Under the pieces are notes generated by a model, which worked only from the letters and a program-made list of their open reading frames with translations, was not told where the DNA came from and did not search any database. Below, one piece after another: positions 35,411-46,994 of a DNA stretch of 64,000 bases; position 1 is the stretch's first letter; each line of letters begins with the position of its first letter. Both the position numbers and the translations under genes were made by a program. The stretch is from Excoecaria cochinchinensis (Eukaryota > Streptophyta > Magnoliopsida > Malpighiales > Euphorbiaceae), in contig CANTUQ010000073.1 of assembly GCA_947683425.1 (NCBI GenBank), positions 16,702,001 to 16,766,000 of the forward strand, read 5' to 3'.

Positions 35411-36834
35411 TAAAAAATTAATAAAAGAAGGGGGAAAAAATGCACTTAAGCCTGCAAAGTTTCCTTATCTAATTGAAAACCAATATCAGACATCAATGCA
35501 CACTAAACCACCAAACAAATTCTACCTGCAAACAGATAAACTAACCTGCAAAATATCAAAGGCAGAACCTTTTACAACTTCCATCATTGGCCGCACATCC
35601 ATGCCCGTTGGTGAAAGTAACTTCTTTCGTTTAGCCTTTCCACCGAGCACCTACAGTTTGCAGCATTTCCGTCTTTTTAAATAAAGTACTGAAAACCTTA
35701 AAAAATTAAACTATATAACTTAGTTATACTTATAATAAAGCCAGCTGCAGTGCCAAATAGAAAAGGTATCTCCCAATTTATGGTTTAAATCTATGATGAC
35801 ATCCAAGGGAGTTTATTACCACGAGAGCAAATGTCCTAGAAGATTACAAAAAAAAAAAACTCTGTGATACAAATATACAATTAATTTGTACAATAATTTG
35901 TAATTCAAGATGATGTCAATTGCCACCTCAATATAAACGTACAACCAGTTCAGTAAAATCAGACTTTAAAACATGCCTCGCCATAATTTATTAAAAAGTC
36001 CACAATTAACAAGAATAAGCGCAATTAGAAGAGCATGTATGCTTATTTATTCTCCTAATATAATGCACAACTTAAAGAATCCAAAGAAAGCCACCCAGAT
36101 TCCATAGCTTTACACTAACATTACAAATTTATAATACCGGCAACAGTAGGGTAAACGAAAGTGCTAATTAGATCTTTAATTTATTTATTTCCTTTTCCAT
36201 AAAATAAGCAATTACTATCAAATTAAAGTAGCATAAATATAACACCAAGCAAATACCAAGCAAAAATGATTACCTGAAGCAACCTATGCGTGGTTCTTGG
36301 TGGGTTACCCTCCTCTTCTGGACCTTGTTTTACTTTTCCAGTCTTTTTCCTTTCTTTTTTCCTCCTTGACTATAAATATTATAGAATGTCAATGTTATCA
36401 GTTATGACAGCTCCAGAATTAAAATCTCAAAATCAACATAGCACCCAAAAAAAGGCTGCTTTCTGCCCTAAATTTTCTCGGGAAACAAACTAGCTGTAGA
36501 GAAAACCTTAGGAGCTGATTCTGATAAGAAGTCGTTAGGATGGAGATCGTATCGTTCGAATAAGGCTTTCTTATCTTCTCTTATCAATTGATTACCTGAT
36601 TCTATTGACACCAATAAAAACTCGTAGTTTAACTAAAATTAAAATAAAATTTGGTTTAAACAGAGATAGAGAATAATTGTGAGCTTTACGCTGAGAGCAG
36701 ACAACTGTGGTTGAATGGCGACTAACGGAGTTGGAGGAGACATTGAAGAGAGGGAGAACTGGAGATGAAGATGCCAGATTGGACTTGAAATTAATGAGTA
36801 ACGGAGAGGAAATTGGAAACAGCGAAATTGCCAT
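28854..36834 (-). CDS. RSMD: RsmD-like rRNA guanine-N2 methyltransferase, nine exons
   Basis: Exons on the minus strand: 36690-36834, 36507-36601, 36274-36369, 35546-35650, 35213-35317, 34918-35056, 30805-30920, 30644-30700, 28854-28988. They total 993 bases, 330 residues, with all phases consistent and no stops. Residues 1-50 look like a plastid transit peptide (serine-rich, few acidic residues). Residues about 113-147 hold the RsmD-type lead-in VRPMMEVVKGSAFDIL. Motif I is DLYSGTGSVGIEA (163-175), which binds S-adenosylmethionine. FVEMDP (185-190) is motif II and the catalytic loop is TPPY (240-243). E. coli RsmD makes m2G966 in 16S rRNA, and the Arabidopsis homologue At3g28460 acts on chloroplast 16S rRNA (family knowledge). 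All introns are GT-AG except intron 6, which begins GC. Introns 6 (3997 bp) and 8 (1655 bp) hold transposons. The gene appears functional. Confidence 0.93.
29234..30399. mobile_element. hAT-type non-autonomous DNA transposon in intron 8
   Basis: It has terminal inverted repeats TAGGGGTGTGCA and (reverse complement of the right end) TAGGGCTGTGCA, matching at 11 of 12. They are flanked by a perfect 8-bp target duplication CTCCCGCC (29226-29233 and 30400-30407). Both ends carry many CGGGTCGGG/CCCGACCCG subterminal repeats, as expected for transposase binding in hAT elements. There is no transposase frame in its 1166 bp, so it depends on another element. Confidence 0.93.
31076..31995 (-). mobile_element. 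Copia fragment in intron 6 (3' LTR and RNase H remnant)
   Basis: On the minus strand an LTR-like block (31076-31307, ends TGACC...CTAACA) is preceded by a purine tract (GGAAGGAGAG) and, upstream, by degenerate RNase H codons. These correspond to the copia RT-RNase H connection and tail (about 31,330-31,960). Stops are frequent. The element is cut by another copia insertion at 31996. Confidence 0.7.
31996..33383 (-). mobile_element. Internally deleted copia element in intron 6
   Basis: LTRs at 31996-32146 (151 bp) and 33218-33383 start TGTAGAATTTC and end ACTAACA on the plus strand. The right copy has an extra 15 bp from a local duplication of its end. The primer site, complement of 33206-33217, reads TGGTATTAGAGC. 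A purine tract (GAGGGGGAG) lies at 32147-32155. The interior runs from RNase H (FTDADYAGDLSDRRSTTGYC and YDNQAAIHIANNPVFHERTKH, 32,291-32,740) straight into the GC-rich leader (32,790-33,205), so gag and most of pol have been deleted. Flanks AGACA and AAACA agree at four of five bases. Confidence 0.88.
33384..33830 (-). pseudogene. Copia LTR and RNase H tail fragment
   Basis: The LTR-like start resembles the fragment at 14,217 (ACAAAACACAA then GGAATGATTTT, later GGTATTTAT). Beyond about 33,545 the minus strand encodes a degenerate RNase H tail: NPVDHDRTNHIEV (about 33,750-33,710) followed by a KYSRKYSFHRI-like stretch. It is truncated on both sides. Confidence 0.65.
33880..34240 (+). pseudogene. 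Copia protease-integrase fragment, opposite orientation
   Basis: Plus-strand codons give a CIFQDQDTRRKIGLG-like stretch followed, in another frame after a stop, by LHLGHPSFKVLKVMFPHLF and HCDICEFAKHTHLSFPI. This is the copia pre-integrase HHCC segment. It lies opposite in orientation to the copia fragments just to its left, so it comes from a separate insertion. Confidence 0.8.
34241..34800. other. Unassigned part of intron 6
   Basis: About 560 bases. Some plus-strand codons resemble decayed retroelement coding DNA but no motif is secure. Confidence 0.4.
34801..34913. repeat. Compound poly-G / (GA)n microsatellite, duplicated
   Basis: Two similar units, each TGTGCTGGTGGGG..., a purine run and GAGAGAGAACATG, lie side by side. 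The first has 26 consecutive G (34808-34833) and a long GA run. It sits in intron 6 right beside the 5' splice site. Confidence 0.92.
34912..34923 (-). promoter_or_regulatory. Non-canonical GC 5' splice site of intron 6
   Basis: Exon 6 must end in phase 1 to join exon 7 at its clear acceptor (TTTGTAG|GA, 30,921). The only boundary that fits is GTGG|GCATGT at 34918/34917. No GT in the right phase is present nearby. GC-AG introns are a known minor class in plants. Confidence 0.7.
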
Positions 36835-37150
36835 TGTTATAGCTTGAAGCTGGAAAGTGAGTGGGTTCTGGGAGGTTTAACACCTTGTTTAAAATTGAGT
36901 GCAAAGATAGTTTAGTAACCTATGCTCCAGAATGGGGTTGCGAAATGATGCGTGCTGGCGTAAATATGAACGGTTGAATCAATTCAATGCCCCCGTACAC
37001 TTGAACATACACCGAACTAGTTTTCGAATAAATGGCATGGATATAATTATAAAAAAAAAATGAATTATGATTTTTTTGTCTTATTGTTATTTTTTTTTTA
37101 TTGCTAATTGCTTATTGTAAGGTCCAAGTTATAATTGTAATTAAATTTAA

Positions 37151-37815
37151 GGGTGTGTTTGTTTGGTGATAGGATTTGATTCACTAATATATAATATAGT
37201 ATGATACAGGATATTGAAGTATTATTATATAATTTTATAATATTTTATATTTGGTTTAATTATACGATATTATACAGTTTTACTATAAAAAAATACCTAA
37301 CTGCCTTCTAAATTTATAAAAATATTATTTATTTCTATAATTTTTAATATTTTAAGATAATATTAATAGTTTTAAAATAATTAAATAAATATTTATTTTT
37401 GCATTCTATCTATCCCTTATTTAAAAAAAAAAAATACCTAACGAGAGAAGAAAGTGAGAAAATGAGAATGAGTGCAAAAAATAATTTTGTGAATATAAAG
37501 TGCGTAATTGGTTTTACGTGATTCATTAATTTTGGTTAGGATAGGTGATTCATTAATTTTGGTGGGCCATTCATTAATTTTGGATGTTAAAAAATTAAAT
37601 AATATGGTAAAAAACTAAAAGTTATAAAATTAGAAAAGTAAAAGTAGTTCAGATAATTATAGATTAGTGATTCTCAAAATAATCCATTTTCGTGATTCTT
37701 AAATTATGAACAAAAATCATATGCTACAATACCATGCACAGGATCATCATCCCAAACATTGTTTTTTAGATAATAATACATTAATAAATCAAACAATACC
37801 ACCAAACAAACACCC
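37151..37815. mobile_element. MITE, PIF/Harbinger-like
   Basis: The left end GGGTGTGTTTGTTTGGTG and the right end (reverse complement GGGTGTTTGTTTGGTG) form inverted repeats that differ by two bases. A TAA triplet flanks both sides (37148-37150, 37816-37818), fitting the 3-bp target rule of PIF/Harbinger elements. The 665-bp interior is AT-rich with no coding frame. It contains three close copies of TTCATTAATTTTGG near 37,520-37,582. Confidence 0.7.
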
Positions 37816-37818
37816 TAA

Positions 37819-38379
37819 ATGTTTAGTAATTTGTATTGCTGGATGGAGGAATTAGAATTGGATCCAATTGAAAAAAATAATAGAAGAGTTAGGACTTAAT
37901 TGAATGAAAATAAATAATTTAATGACTAATTGGAAATATGCAAAGATTAGTTACTAATGGCGATTAATTAAAATGAATAAAATTACGTTAAATTAACGAG
38001 AGATTTGAGATAGCGTGGAAATCAAGGTGGGAAACAAAGAGTGAGCCACCAAATCATTTCCATGCAATTAAATGGTGGAATTAAGAAAGAGAAGGAACAA
38101 GGGCATTTTCTTCTCCATCTTGTAAAAGTTACGGGTTGTTGGAGTTCATCGTCACTAAACGCGTGCAAAAATTAATAACTATGGAGAATGAATTGAGTTA
38201 CACTAAATTGAAGAAGTGCATTTTTCTTGTAATTGAAGATTAAATGAATTGAGGCAAGTTCTAAAGTTTGGATTTTTTGGGTCATGCCTTCTTGATTCTT
38301 CTTCTACCAATTCTTTTAATCAATTTTTATTTTAATTATGAAGTAGTGGGCATTGAGAGTTTGGCTAGGTGAGGTTGAG
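37819..38379. other. AT-rich DNA upstream of the LTR stack
   Basis: No gene is supported. It may be a fragment of a long gypsy LTR, but the ends cannot be shown. Confidence 0.4.
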
Positions 38380-40430
38380 TGTGATGCGCGCCGAACTTGT
38401 GTGTTGTCCTGGAATGCCCGCTTTTAGGATCCGAAAGGGCTTGCGTTTAAATTTTGGATAACATAAAATGTTTTGAAATTTCTACCCAATGAAATATTGG
38501 AAAAATTCATATAATCTTATAAAACTTTTAGTCATTTTTGACATATTTTATAGTCGCCACCTAATTTAAAAAATTGAAAAAATTCATCTAATCTCGAATC
38601 TAAAACAGATAATAGTTTGAAACTTCACTTTTATTAATATTTTGGTTAATGTTATAAATAAGTTTTTAATTATTAAAGTTCTAACTCTCATCTCACTCGG
38701 TCATATATTAAAATTAAAGTGGACATCAAGTATCGAGAAAAACGATAAATAAAAACAATAAAAATAAACTACAAAATAAATTACAAGATGAATGGGACAA
38801 AAATACAATCCCCAAAATAAAAAAAGTAAATAAACAAAATTAATTAAATAAATAACATACATAAATCAAGACATTTATTCGGAGTAGGAATATTGGTTAT
38901 TTCATGCACACTAAAAAAAAGAGTTATTTTTAGACATTATTGAGAAAACCGGAATGAGTGATCTCATTTTGATGAAAAATTAAGTCTCTTTTTAAAGTGA
39001 TATTTTATTGGCTGAAAATTAGGATATTGGTCCCATTTTTACAAAAAAAAAAAAACTTAATTTTAATTACTATAAATATTTTTATGATTTTCTTTTTATA
39101 ATAACATATAAACAAAACCATTCTATTACAAATCAAACCAAAATAATAAAACAAATCAAAACAAAAGGAAAATAATTGAAATAGCAAAATAATAAAATCA
39201 AACCAACAGGTGGTCTCCTAATTTCTTTGATTTCTTCGTCCACCCGTAAGCAATGCTCAAATAGGAAAAATGAGTATTATTGACAAAAATAAACACAAAT
39301 AAAATTTATGTTACTAATAAATCTAAAAAATCAATTAAATCGCATAAAATAAATAAAAATACGACAGAATAATGCAAAAAATACACAGCACATAATCATG
39401 GCGCCGAAAATGAGGTAAAATGGGACAAAAATAAAAACAAAATGAAAACAGAGGTGAGGGGCGGCTGCCCCTCACCTTCTTCCCGCCCCTCACTTGCTGC
39501 ACTCACCAAAAATATATTTTGACACTTCTCCTTCAAATTTGATGCAAAAATAACGTTATTTTATGCACTTGTTACATGTTTTCATGCATTATTCACACAA
39601 AATACTAAAAAAAATAATTCAAATCCCATGCAAGAGACACAGAAAATCAACAAATAATTACATGATATTAAAATCAAAAATCATGTGTTAATGGTGAAAT
39701 ACTGATAAATACGATGCAGTGAGAAAGGTGTGCTTTTAGCTCAAAAATTTACCCTTAGAATTAATTATTCAAGTGAGGGAAGAGAAGTGATTAAATTTCC
39801 TTGTCAATAATCCACAAGAATAAAAATTGAAGAAACAAGAAATTGAAGTTTTCTCTCTCTAGAATGAAGCTTGCAAGAACTTTTTCAAAGAAAAATAATG
39901 AAAATGAATTGAATCTCAAGAACAAAGAATCAATTTCTTTGCCTCAAGAATGATTCTCAATTTTTAAAAAAGAAAATCTTCAAGTTCAGAAGATTTCTCT
40001 TTTAGAAGAAGAAATAGAAAACGCAGAAAAATGCTTCTCTCCTATTCTCTGTCTTTAGCTTTCTATTTATATCATCAAGGAAGAAAACTTAGGTTTTCTA
40101 AGAGAGAAGATTGAATGTTAATAAAAAAAAACTACCTTATCTAACTTTCAAAATTCGAAATTATCCTTGAAAATCTAGAAAATATGCATTAGAATCCATC
40201 TCAAACTCAAATTTTCGTTTTTAGGAAAAAAAACCACGAAACAGGAGATCGCAAGAGACGAGGGCCGCGCTCCCTCGCGCTGCTTGTGCACCAGGGGCGC
40301 GCCCGTCACACGGCGCACGCGAGAGGTGCCCTTGCGCTGCTTGCGCGCGTGTGTCGCACAGTCCGCCCCGCGCGACATAGTGACACCAATATTGTGGTAG
40401 CGAGTCATGGCGACTCGCATAACAAGGCTA
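38380..40430 (-). mobile_element. Truncated Tat-type long LTR (copy A)
   Basis: It begins TGTGATGCGCGCCGAAC on the plus strand, as the other three copies of this LTR family do. It has the ACCCAATGAAATATTGG hairpin region at 38,484-38,500 and a TATA box on the minus strand (TATAAATAG, about 40,060-40,070). A GC-rich island lies on each side of the TATA (39,450-39,505 and 40,258-40,420). The expected far end (CGGTGTCTACA) is missing, so it is truncated at about 40,430. Confidence 0.75.
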
Positions 40431-41370
40431 ATGGCGGTCTACCATAACTGAAATGCTTAACTATTCACTATACTTTATATTACTGTTGTAGTCCGTCAGG
40501 GTCACTTTTTACTGTTCTGGACCTGTGGGGTCCACGTCCCGTGCATCCGGTTCAGAGATTTCTACCGGATATTACTAGGGGCAAAATAATAAATATTGAA
40601 CGTGAAATAATAAACTTAAGTGACAAGATAATAATTATAAATTAAATGTATAATTTAGAAGATGAAATAGTAATTTAACTATGCAATAAACTAATAACTA
40701 AAAGAAACAGGTAAATCATAAGTAGTAGGCTATTAAAGATGTAGTGAGTATGTAAATTAAGAATAAAGTGGAACACCTAAATGACAAACAAAAACTATAT
40801 GAGGGAACTTTAGACGAAACAGTGAAATAATAAATTTAATGATAAAGATTTTAGTTTATTACATGGTATGAGTAAACTAACTTCCTAATTAAAAATGTAA
40901 TGAAAATGACTTTAAGTATACATAGGAATTAAATGTTCACCTGCATGCATAACATATATGTATATAGACCGATAATTGAATTATGGCATAAGAAATATGA
41001 TGAAATGGTATTTAGTATGAAATATAGAAGTTAAAAGTTATATTTTGTCTACATCAAACTTACTAAAAGTTTCATAGAATTAATAATGTTATATTGGATA
41101 AGTATCTTGCATGCATAGTCTACAAGTCGTGAAGCTTGATTACTGATATAGGTACTTGATTATAAATATTTTGTAAAGTGTTAATTGTTTGCCAGTATTT
41201 GTTAAATTATTGTATGAAATGTTGCTTGGTTAAATGAGGTTGGTATAATATGAAATAGATGCAGATATACAATAGTTAAATAATAAATGGCATAATAACT
41301 GAAAATAATATTTAAAAATGAGATTATTTATAATGAAATGAAGTATAGTAATAGAAATGGCTCATGCAAA
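40431..41370. other. AT-rich repeat-like DNA of unclear origin
   Basis: No coding frame. Parts (near 40,950-41,000) resemble the block after 48,473, so it is probably gypsy LTR or untranslated sequence. This is inference. Confidence 0.4.
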
Positions 41371-41933
41371 CTAAAAGAAGAGTAAAACTAAGTTCTCTCT
41401 TGACTTAGGGTAATTGACGAGCATGTGTTCCATGCTGCCACACTTTAAACAGGCTCCTATGAGCTTCCTACACTGGCCCCAGTGATGCCTTTGACAATAC
41501 TCACATTTTGGTGCAGTACTACCTTTACTGGAGGGTGGCATAATACTTACTATTGATGTAGGCGCTTGAGCCGACTCTCGAATAACTTGCTCACTAACAG
41601 CTTCCCGGGCTCTCTTGCTACTAACCATATCTCTATCCGATACTTTTCTCTTCTGCTCTCTCTTTTGCTTCATTATTTTTGATTTCTCTAACTTCATAGC
41701 CGCCAAAACCAACTTATAATAACTTACTGATTGCATGGCAGCCATCGCCGATAACGGCCCTCTTATACTTCTCTTAATCCATTTTAAAATTATTGGCACT
41801 TGAAGTCTTCAGTCAACAGAACGTCGGGCACAGACTTACTAAATCTACTAAACTCTTTCTCGTACTCACCTACTGTCATGATTCTTTGCTTCAAGCTCAC
41901 AAACTCTTTCCACTTTGCCTCTTTATATGCCTT

Positions 41934-42027
41934 GGTCACATACTTCTCTTTAAATTCTTGAGCGAAGAATTCCCATCTTAGGTCACATACTTCTCTTTAA
42001 ATTCTTGAGCTAAGAATTCCCATCTTA
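41934..42027. repeat. 47-bp tandem duplication inside gag
   Basis: The unit beginning GGTCACATACTTCTC occurs at 41934 and 41981, with one difference (GCGAAG/GCTAAG). 47 is not a multiple of three, so it shifts the frame. Confidence 0.93.
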
Positions 42028-42058
42028 GCTCAACTGGTTACTGAGGATTTCTCAATAC

Positions 42059-43247
42059 TGTGATGCGCGCCGAACCCAGTGATGGCCCCAAAGACCCGCC
42101 CTTAGGGCTTTCGGGAATGATGAGGTTCATGAAAACTTACAAGTGAAATTGCAAGGGCGTCTATTTTGGGCAACAAGGAGGTTTCATGGAATCGCCACCC
42201 AATAGAATATTGGGAAAGTTCATCTAACCTTAGTGAGCCTAAGACAGCGCAGCTATGTCCATCATAGGCAAGCCGGAGGTATCTTGGAGGCCCCACCCTA
42301 ACATTAGGATGGCCCTCTTGACCTCGCGCTTAGGCAAACCAGAGGTGTTTTGGAGGCTCCACCCTAATAGAACATTAGGATGGTCCTCTCGCCTCGTGGC
42401 GCCTAGGACTGTGCAAGTCTTGAACCTTTTTACGGGATACAAGAGGTGTCTTGGAGGCCCCATCCCAACAGAACATTAAGATGGCCCTCTCGCCTCGTTG
42501 AGCCCAAAGACCAAAGATGGTTCGAGGCTTCTCATTTATTCATACCTTGGTTAAATTAAAATTGAGTTTTGAATTTAAGTTTTTATCCCTTTTCTCATAC
42601 GTTTTGATGCAATAATTAGAGCGCAAGTTGGTCATCCAAGGAAAGCGGTAAATGAAAGCATAATTAAAATAAAGTACATGAAAATAAATTACAACAAAAG
42701 TAAGGGCGGAATACAACCCCCATTGTAAATAAAATATAAATCATGCATAAAACGAGATATTTATTAAAGATGAGAACATTGGTCCTCGCATGCATAATTA
42801 AAGAAAATAATTTTAAAGTGATAATTTATTTGGATGAAATACTAGGACATTGGTCCCATTTTATTAGAAAAATCCAATTTATTTATAAAAATATTTCTGT
42901 GTGATTTTTAATTAAGCGTGCATAAAAAAGATTTTGTTAATAATTACATGACAAATAAATTAAGATAACAAATAAAGGAATATTGACAAATACAATAAAA
43001 ATAACAAAACTCCGGATCTCCTCATTCGCTTGCATGGATGCTCAAACAAAGAAAAGTAAGGATTTGAAACCAAAAACAAGCACAAATAAAATTTATGTTA
43101 GTAATTGAATCAAGAAAATTAACTAAACACATAAAACAATAAATAATAGATTAGAATAAATAAAATATGCATTATGGATGACAAATAAATTAACTAATAT
43201 AATGGAAACAAATAAATTAGCATGTTAACATGTTAACACAAACTATG

Positions 43248-43304
<57 letters not shown>

Positions 43305-44490
43305 GAAGAAGAATGAACAATTAAATAAAATAAAGTAAAAACAATATTAAAAATGTTAATTCTATATACAGAATCACCTAAAATAAATAAAACACAATAA
43401 TATAAAATCTACATGGTTAATAATTAAATATGAACAAAAAATAAATAAGAAAAATAAAATTAAAGGATTAAGCTTAGAATGTTTACCCTCAGATTTCAGA
43501 TTTGATTGAAGAAGAATATTATGATTTTTCTTGCTTTGATTCACAAAATAGAAATAAAATAACTGAAATTTTATTCCAAAAAAAAATTGCTTAAAAAAAA
43601 TAATAGAAGAAAATAATTAATTCTCAAGAACAAAGTATTGATTTCTTTGTCTCAATAATAATTATTGATGAAAATTGTTAAAGAGAAGAAAATAAATTCA
43701 ATTTTCAAGAACAAAGAATTATTTTTTTATCTCAAAAATTACAATTGATTCAAAATCCAAATCTCAAGAACAAACAATAGTTTATTTATCTCAAGAAAAA
43801 TTCTAGATTAAAAATTGTATTTTTTAACCCAAGAATTTTTATTTGGAAAAAGATAAAAAAAAATCAAGAAAGAATTATTGGAGAAGAAGAGAAGAAGAAA
43901 AAATGAAAATTGATCCCAAAATGAATTCCCTTCAATTCCCTTTCAAATTTTTCACTTAAATCAATAAAAATGGAAAAAATGATTAATTAGGGAAGAAAAT
44001 AGGATTTTTAGCTAATTTTCCTTAATTAGGGTGTAAAAAAGGAAGCAAACCATTAAAATCCCGAAATAATGGTGAAAAAAGTCAAAAAATTAAAGAAAAA
44101 ACAGATTTAGGGCGAAAAATCAGGTTTGCGGTGGATCTGGGGCGACCGATGCCCGTCGGTCGCTCGCCCAGCGCGTCGCTCGTGTGCAAGCGCCGCGCGC
44201 TACGCGCCCGCAGGCGCTCCGCGTGCTGGCGCTACGCGCTGCTGCGGCCAACACTCGCAGAAAAAAATATTTTTTTTATTTTTTTTTTTAATTTTAAATT
44301 TAACTAAAAAAAACTACAATTTCTAAACCCCATTTTTCAAAATTAATTTTTAAAATATTTTTATTATTTTTTATTCTAAAATGCAAATTTGACAAGAATA
44401 TCATCACTTTCAACCTTTTCGCCTGTGAATAGGCATTTTATCATCATTGGTTAACTCTGATTTAGGCTAACTCAGGACCCGGTGTCTACA
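42059..44490 (-). mobile_element. Solo LTR, Tat-type family (copy B)
   Basis: This 2432-bp LTR starts TGTAGACACCGGG and ends GCGCATCACA on the minus strand. A perfect 5-bp duplication AATAC (42054-42058 and 44491-44495) flanks it, with no internal region. It contains hairpin-bearing units (42,180-42,510), an AAT microsatellite (43,247-43,304) and a GC-rich island (44,140-44,250). The shape is what recombination between two LTRs leaves behind. Confidence 0.95.
43247..43304. repeat. (AAT)n microsatellite
   Basis: About 19 AAT units within the solo LTR. Confidence 0.95.
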
Positions 44491-44609
44491 AATACCAATT
44501 TCCACCAGTCATATGTTGAACCTTGTAACAATGACACAACACATGCCACTCTCTGGTTCTGAGGGCAGTTAATCTCTTGTAAAATCCTTCCTATTCTCTC
44601 CAACTAGAA

Positions 44610-46994
44610 TGTAACACCCCCTTCCCATACGTAGGCGATCCCATCCGAGAAGGAGTGAGAAGCCGTATGAGTAAAGGTGCCACCAAGCAAATACAAAGTA
44701 TAACATACATTCATTCATAACATACATTCAGAAATACAGAATAATTAAAAACTTTACATAAAGAAAGCAAAAGCTGATCATGCATTACTATAATAACTAT
44801 TACAATAATGATCTGATCAACTAGCTGAAACAAATAATATTACATATACAAAATATAGATACAAAAGGGGAAGCTGATACAAAACTGATACATGAGAGTT
44901 CTATACAAAAAGAATCATCACTGATACAAAAATAGCCCTACACTAAAAACTCTTCTGTGTTGGCTTGATGACGGCGACTCTCTCAAAGCAAAACGCCTTC
45001 CGCACCTGCACGGATAAAAACACCGTGCTAAGCGATAAACGCTTAGTGGGGAAACACACATAAATTATGGACGGCCATTCACAATGGTCGTCAAAGCAGA
45101 TCACATACACAATGGCATTAAACAAAGGTCATAACAGAGTTGCTATAAGCATGTTCATATTTAAAGGTCAAACATTCACTATCACTAGTTCATATCCATA
45201 CCAGAATAATCCAACATGCATTTCTTCAATAAACTCATTCAGATAATCCATTCATAGCCAGATCAGATCAGAACAATTCCATTAACATTTAAAAACGCCT
45301 GCTGACTCTAGATAGTGGATAACGAGTATACTGAGGGTACCTTACGGGTACGAATCGAATACTGAGGGTACCTCACAGGTACAAGTCAAATGTTATTTTA
45401 TTTATCAAATCATATTATTTATATACTGAGGGGACCTTAAACAAGATCCTAATACTGAGGGGTTCGCGAGGAACCAGACGGGGACCTGATCGGGGTCCAA
45501 ACTGAACTGAGGGCTGCAGCTAAAAGACTCTATTAGGCATGCCTAACTATCCACTTACTCGACTCTAGCAGGTTATGCGACATTCAAAGCACATTTCAGA
45601 GTACGGAATATAATTCATCAGGAAATCATGGTAGCACGCATATCGAAGCATCAAACAGTAAGACATGCATCATACAACAGTAAAGTCCATTCAGAAGAAA
45701 TACCAAATTCATTTCTGAGTTAAAAACTACGAAATTTCGGAAAAACGAGCTGAACGGAGAAACGGGCGAGATTGGCTGGTCACGAGGCGTGACTGGCCTT
45801 CCCAACAGGCAGGTCACGCGACGTGACTTGCTTGTTCCTCGCCGATCACGTTGCGTGATCTTCGCAAATCACGCAACGCCCTCGCAGGTCACGGCGTGAC
45901 TGGACGTCACGTCTCGTGACGTGCTACTCCCTCGCAGATCACGCCTCGTCTTCGCAGGTCGCACGACGTGACTTGCTTGTTCTTCAGCTGGTCACGCGAC
46001 TGGCTTCTCAGCAGGCAGGTCACGACGTGACCGAGGGTCACGTCTCGTGACTTGCCTTCTTTCGTAGCGAGTCACGCGACAAAGAGAACTTCAACAGTAC
46101 TTCGATTTTCTAGAATTTCCAGAATTTCCAGAACAAAGAATTCAATCCCAATTTGATTTAAAATCATACAAACCTATTTTTACCTTCCAGAAATCATCTC
46201 AAACAACATAGGCAACAATTATACAACTCAATTCATCCAATAATTAACCAAATCAAATCAAGAACATATACATTCAAACTTACAAGAACATAAACCCTAG
46301 AATTTTACAGTAAATTCAAAATCACACAATTTCATAAATAAACACTCCCAAACCTGGATTCTAAGCTTCTAACACTTAGTCCCACTGCTCCCAGCAACCT
46401 CTTTGCCTTTGGGATCGCGTGGAGCCTCAGCTAGAACACAAACACAGTAATGAACATCAACATGCAACCCTAAATTAAAACTCAACCTAAAGAAGAAGAT
46501 GAAGAATTACAGCAAGATAAAGACAAGGATATGCACTTACCAAGCTAGGGAATGCCAAGAGAGATTAACTTCACCAATAAAATCTTGAGTCTACACACAA
46601 GAGCCCTTAGGGAAAAGGAAAGGAAAAAGAAGAAGACCAGTGAAGAAAGAACGTGAATCTACCAATTCCTTTTCTTTCTTTCCTTTTTCTTTTTCTTTTC
46701 TTTACCCTAAGTAAGTGTTCATTTCTTATTGGTGGAGTTAACCACTCACACTTAAATTCCACATACATCTAATGCACTTATAATTAAAGTACCCTACAAT
46801 GGCATAAACACACACACCCAAGTATTTCTCACTTAATAAACACACTAATGCCATGTATGTACCCCCATAATAATAAAACCCAAAAACATACATTTTACTA
46901 AAATACCCTTATGAAATGCTGAACACATGCGAATGCTTACACATACAGACAGACAGACAGGCTCATTCTACTAGGGGGCAAATGGGGTGTGACA
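44610..46994 (-). mobile_element. Solo LTR of a second gypsy family (copy E)
   Basis: 2385 bp. On the plus strand it begins TGTAACACCCCC and ends GGGGTGTGACA. The target duplication TAGAA is perfect (44605-44609 and 46995-46999). On the minus strand the ends are TGTCACACCCC and GGGGGTGTTACA, as in Tekay/Del-like LTRs. A dense cluster of GTCACG/CGTGAC words lies at 45,778-46,080, and four to five TACTGAGGG units at 45,319-45,515. It is inserted in the same gag as copy B. Confidence 0.94.
45778..46080. repeat. GTCACG/CGTGAC word cluster
   Basis: About 300 bases, markedly GC-rich against the surroundings, in which TCACG and its reverse complement CGTGA recur many times at irregular spacing. Many form short palindromes such as GTCACGNNNCGTGAC. 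Confidence 0.88.

Noticed and set aside
41371..41799. Frame with a cysteine-rich segment that could be a host zinc-finger gene
   Set aside because: The CEYC...H...C and CLKCG...H spacing and the neighbouring KEF...LKQRIMTVGEYEKEF block are those of retrotransposon Gag, and the same frame continues across solo LTR insertions.
42102..42479. Overlapping frames on both strands with repeated motifs
   Set aside because: They arise from the hairpin-bearing module in a non-coding solo LTR.
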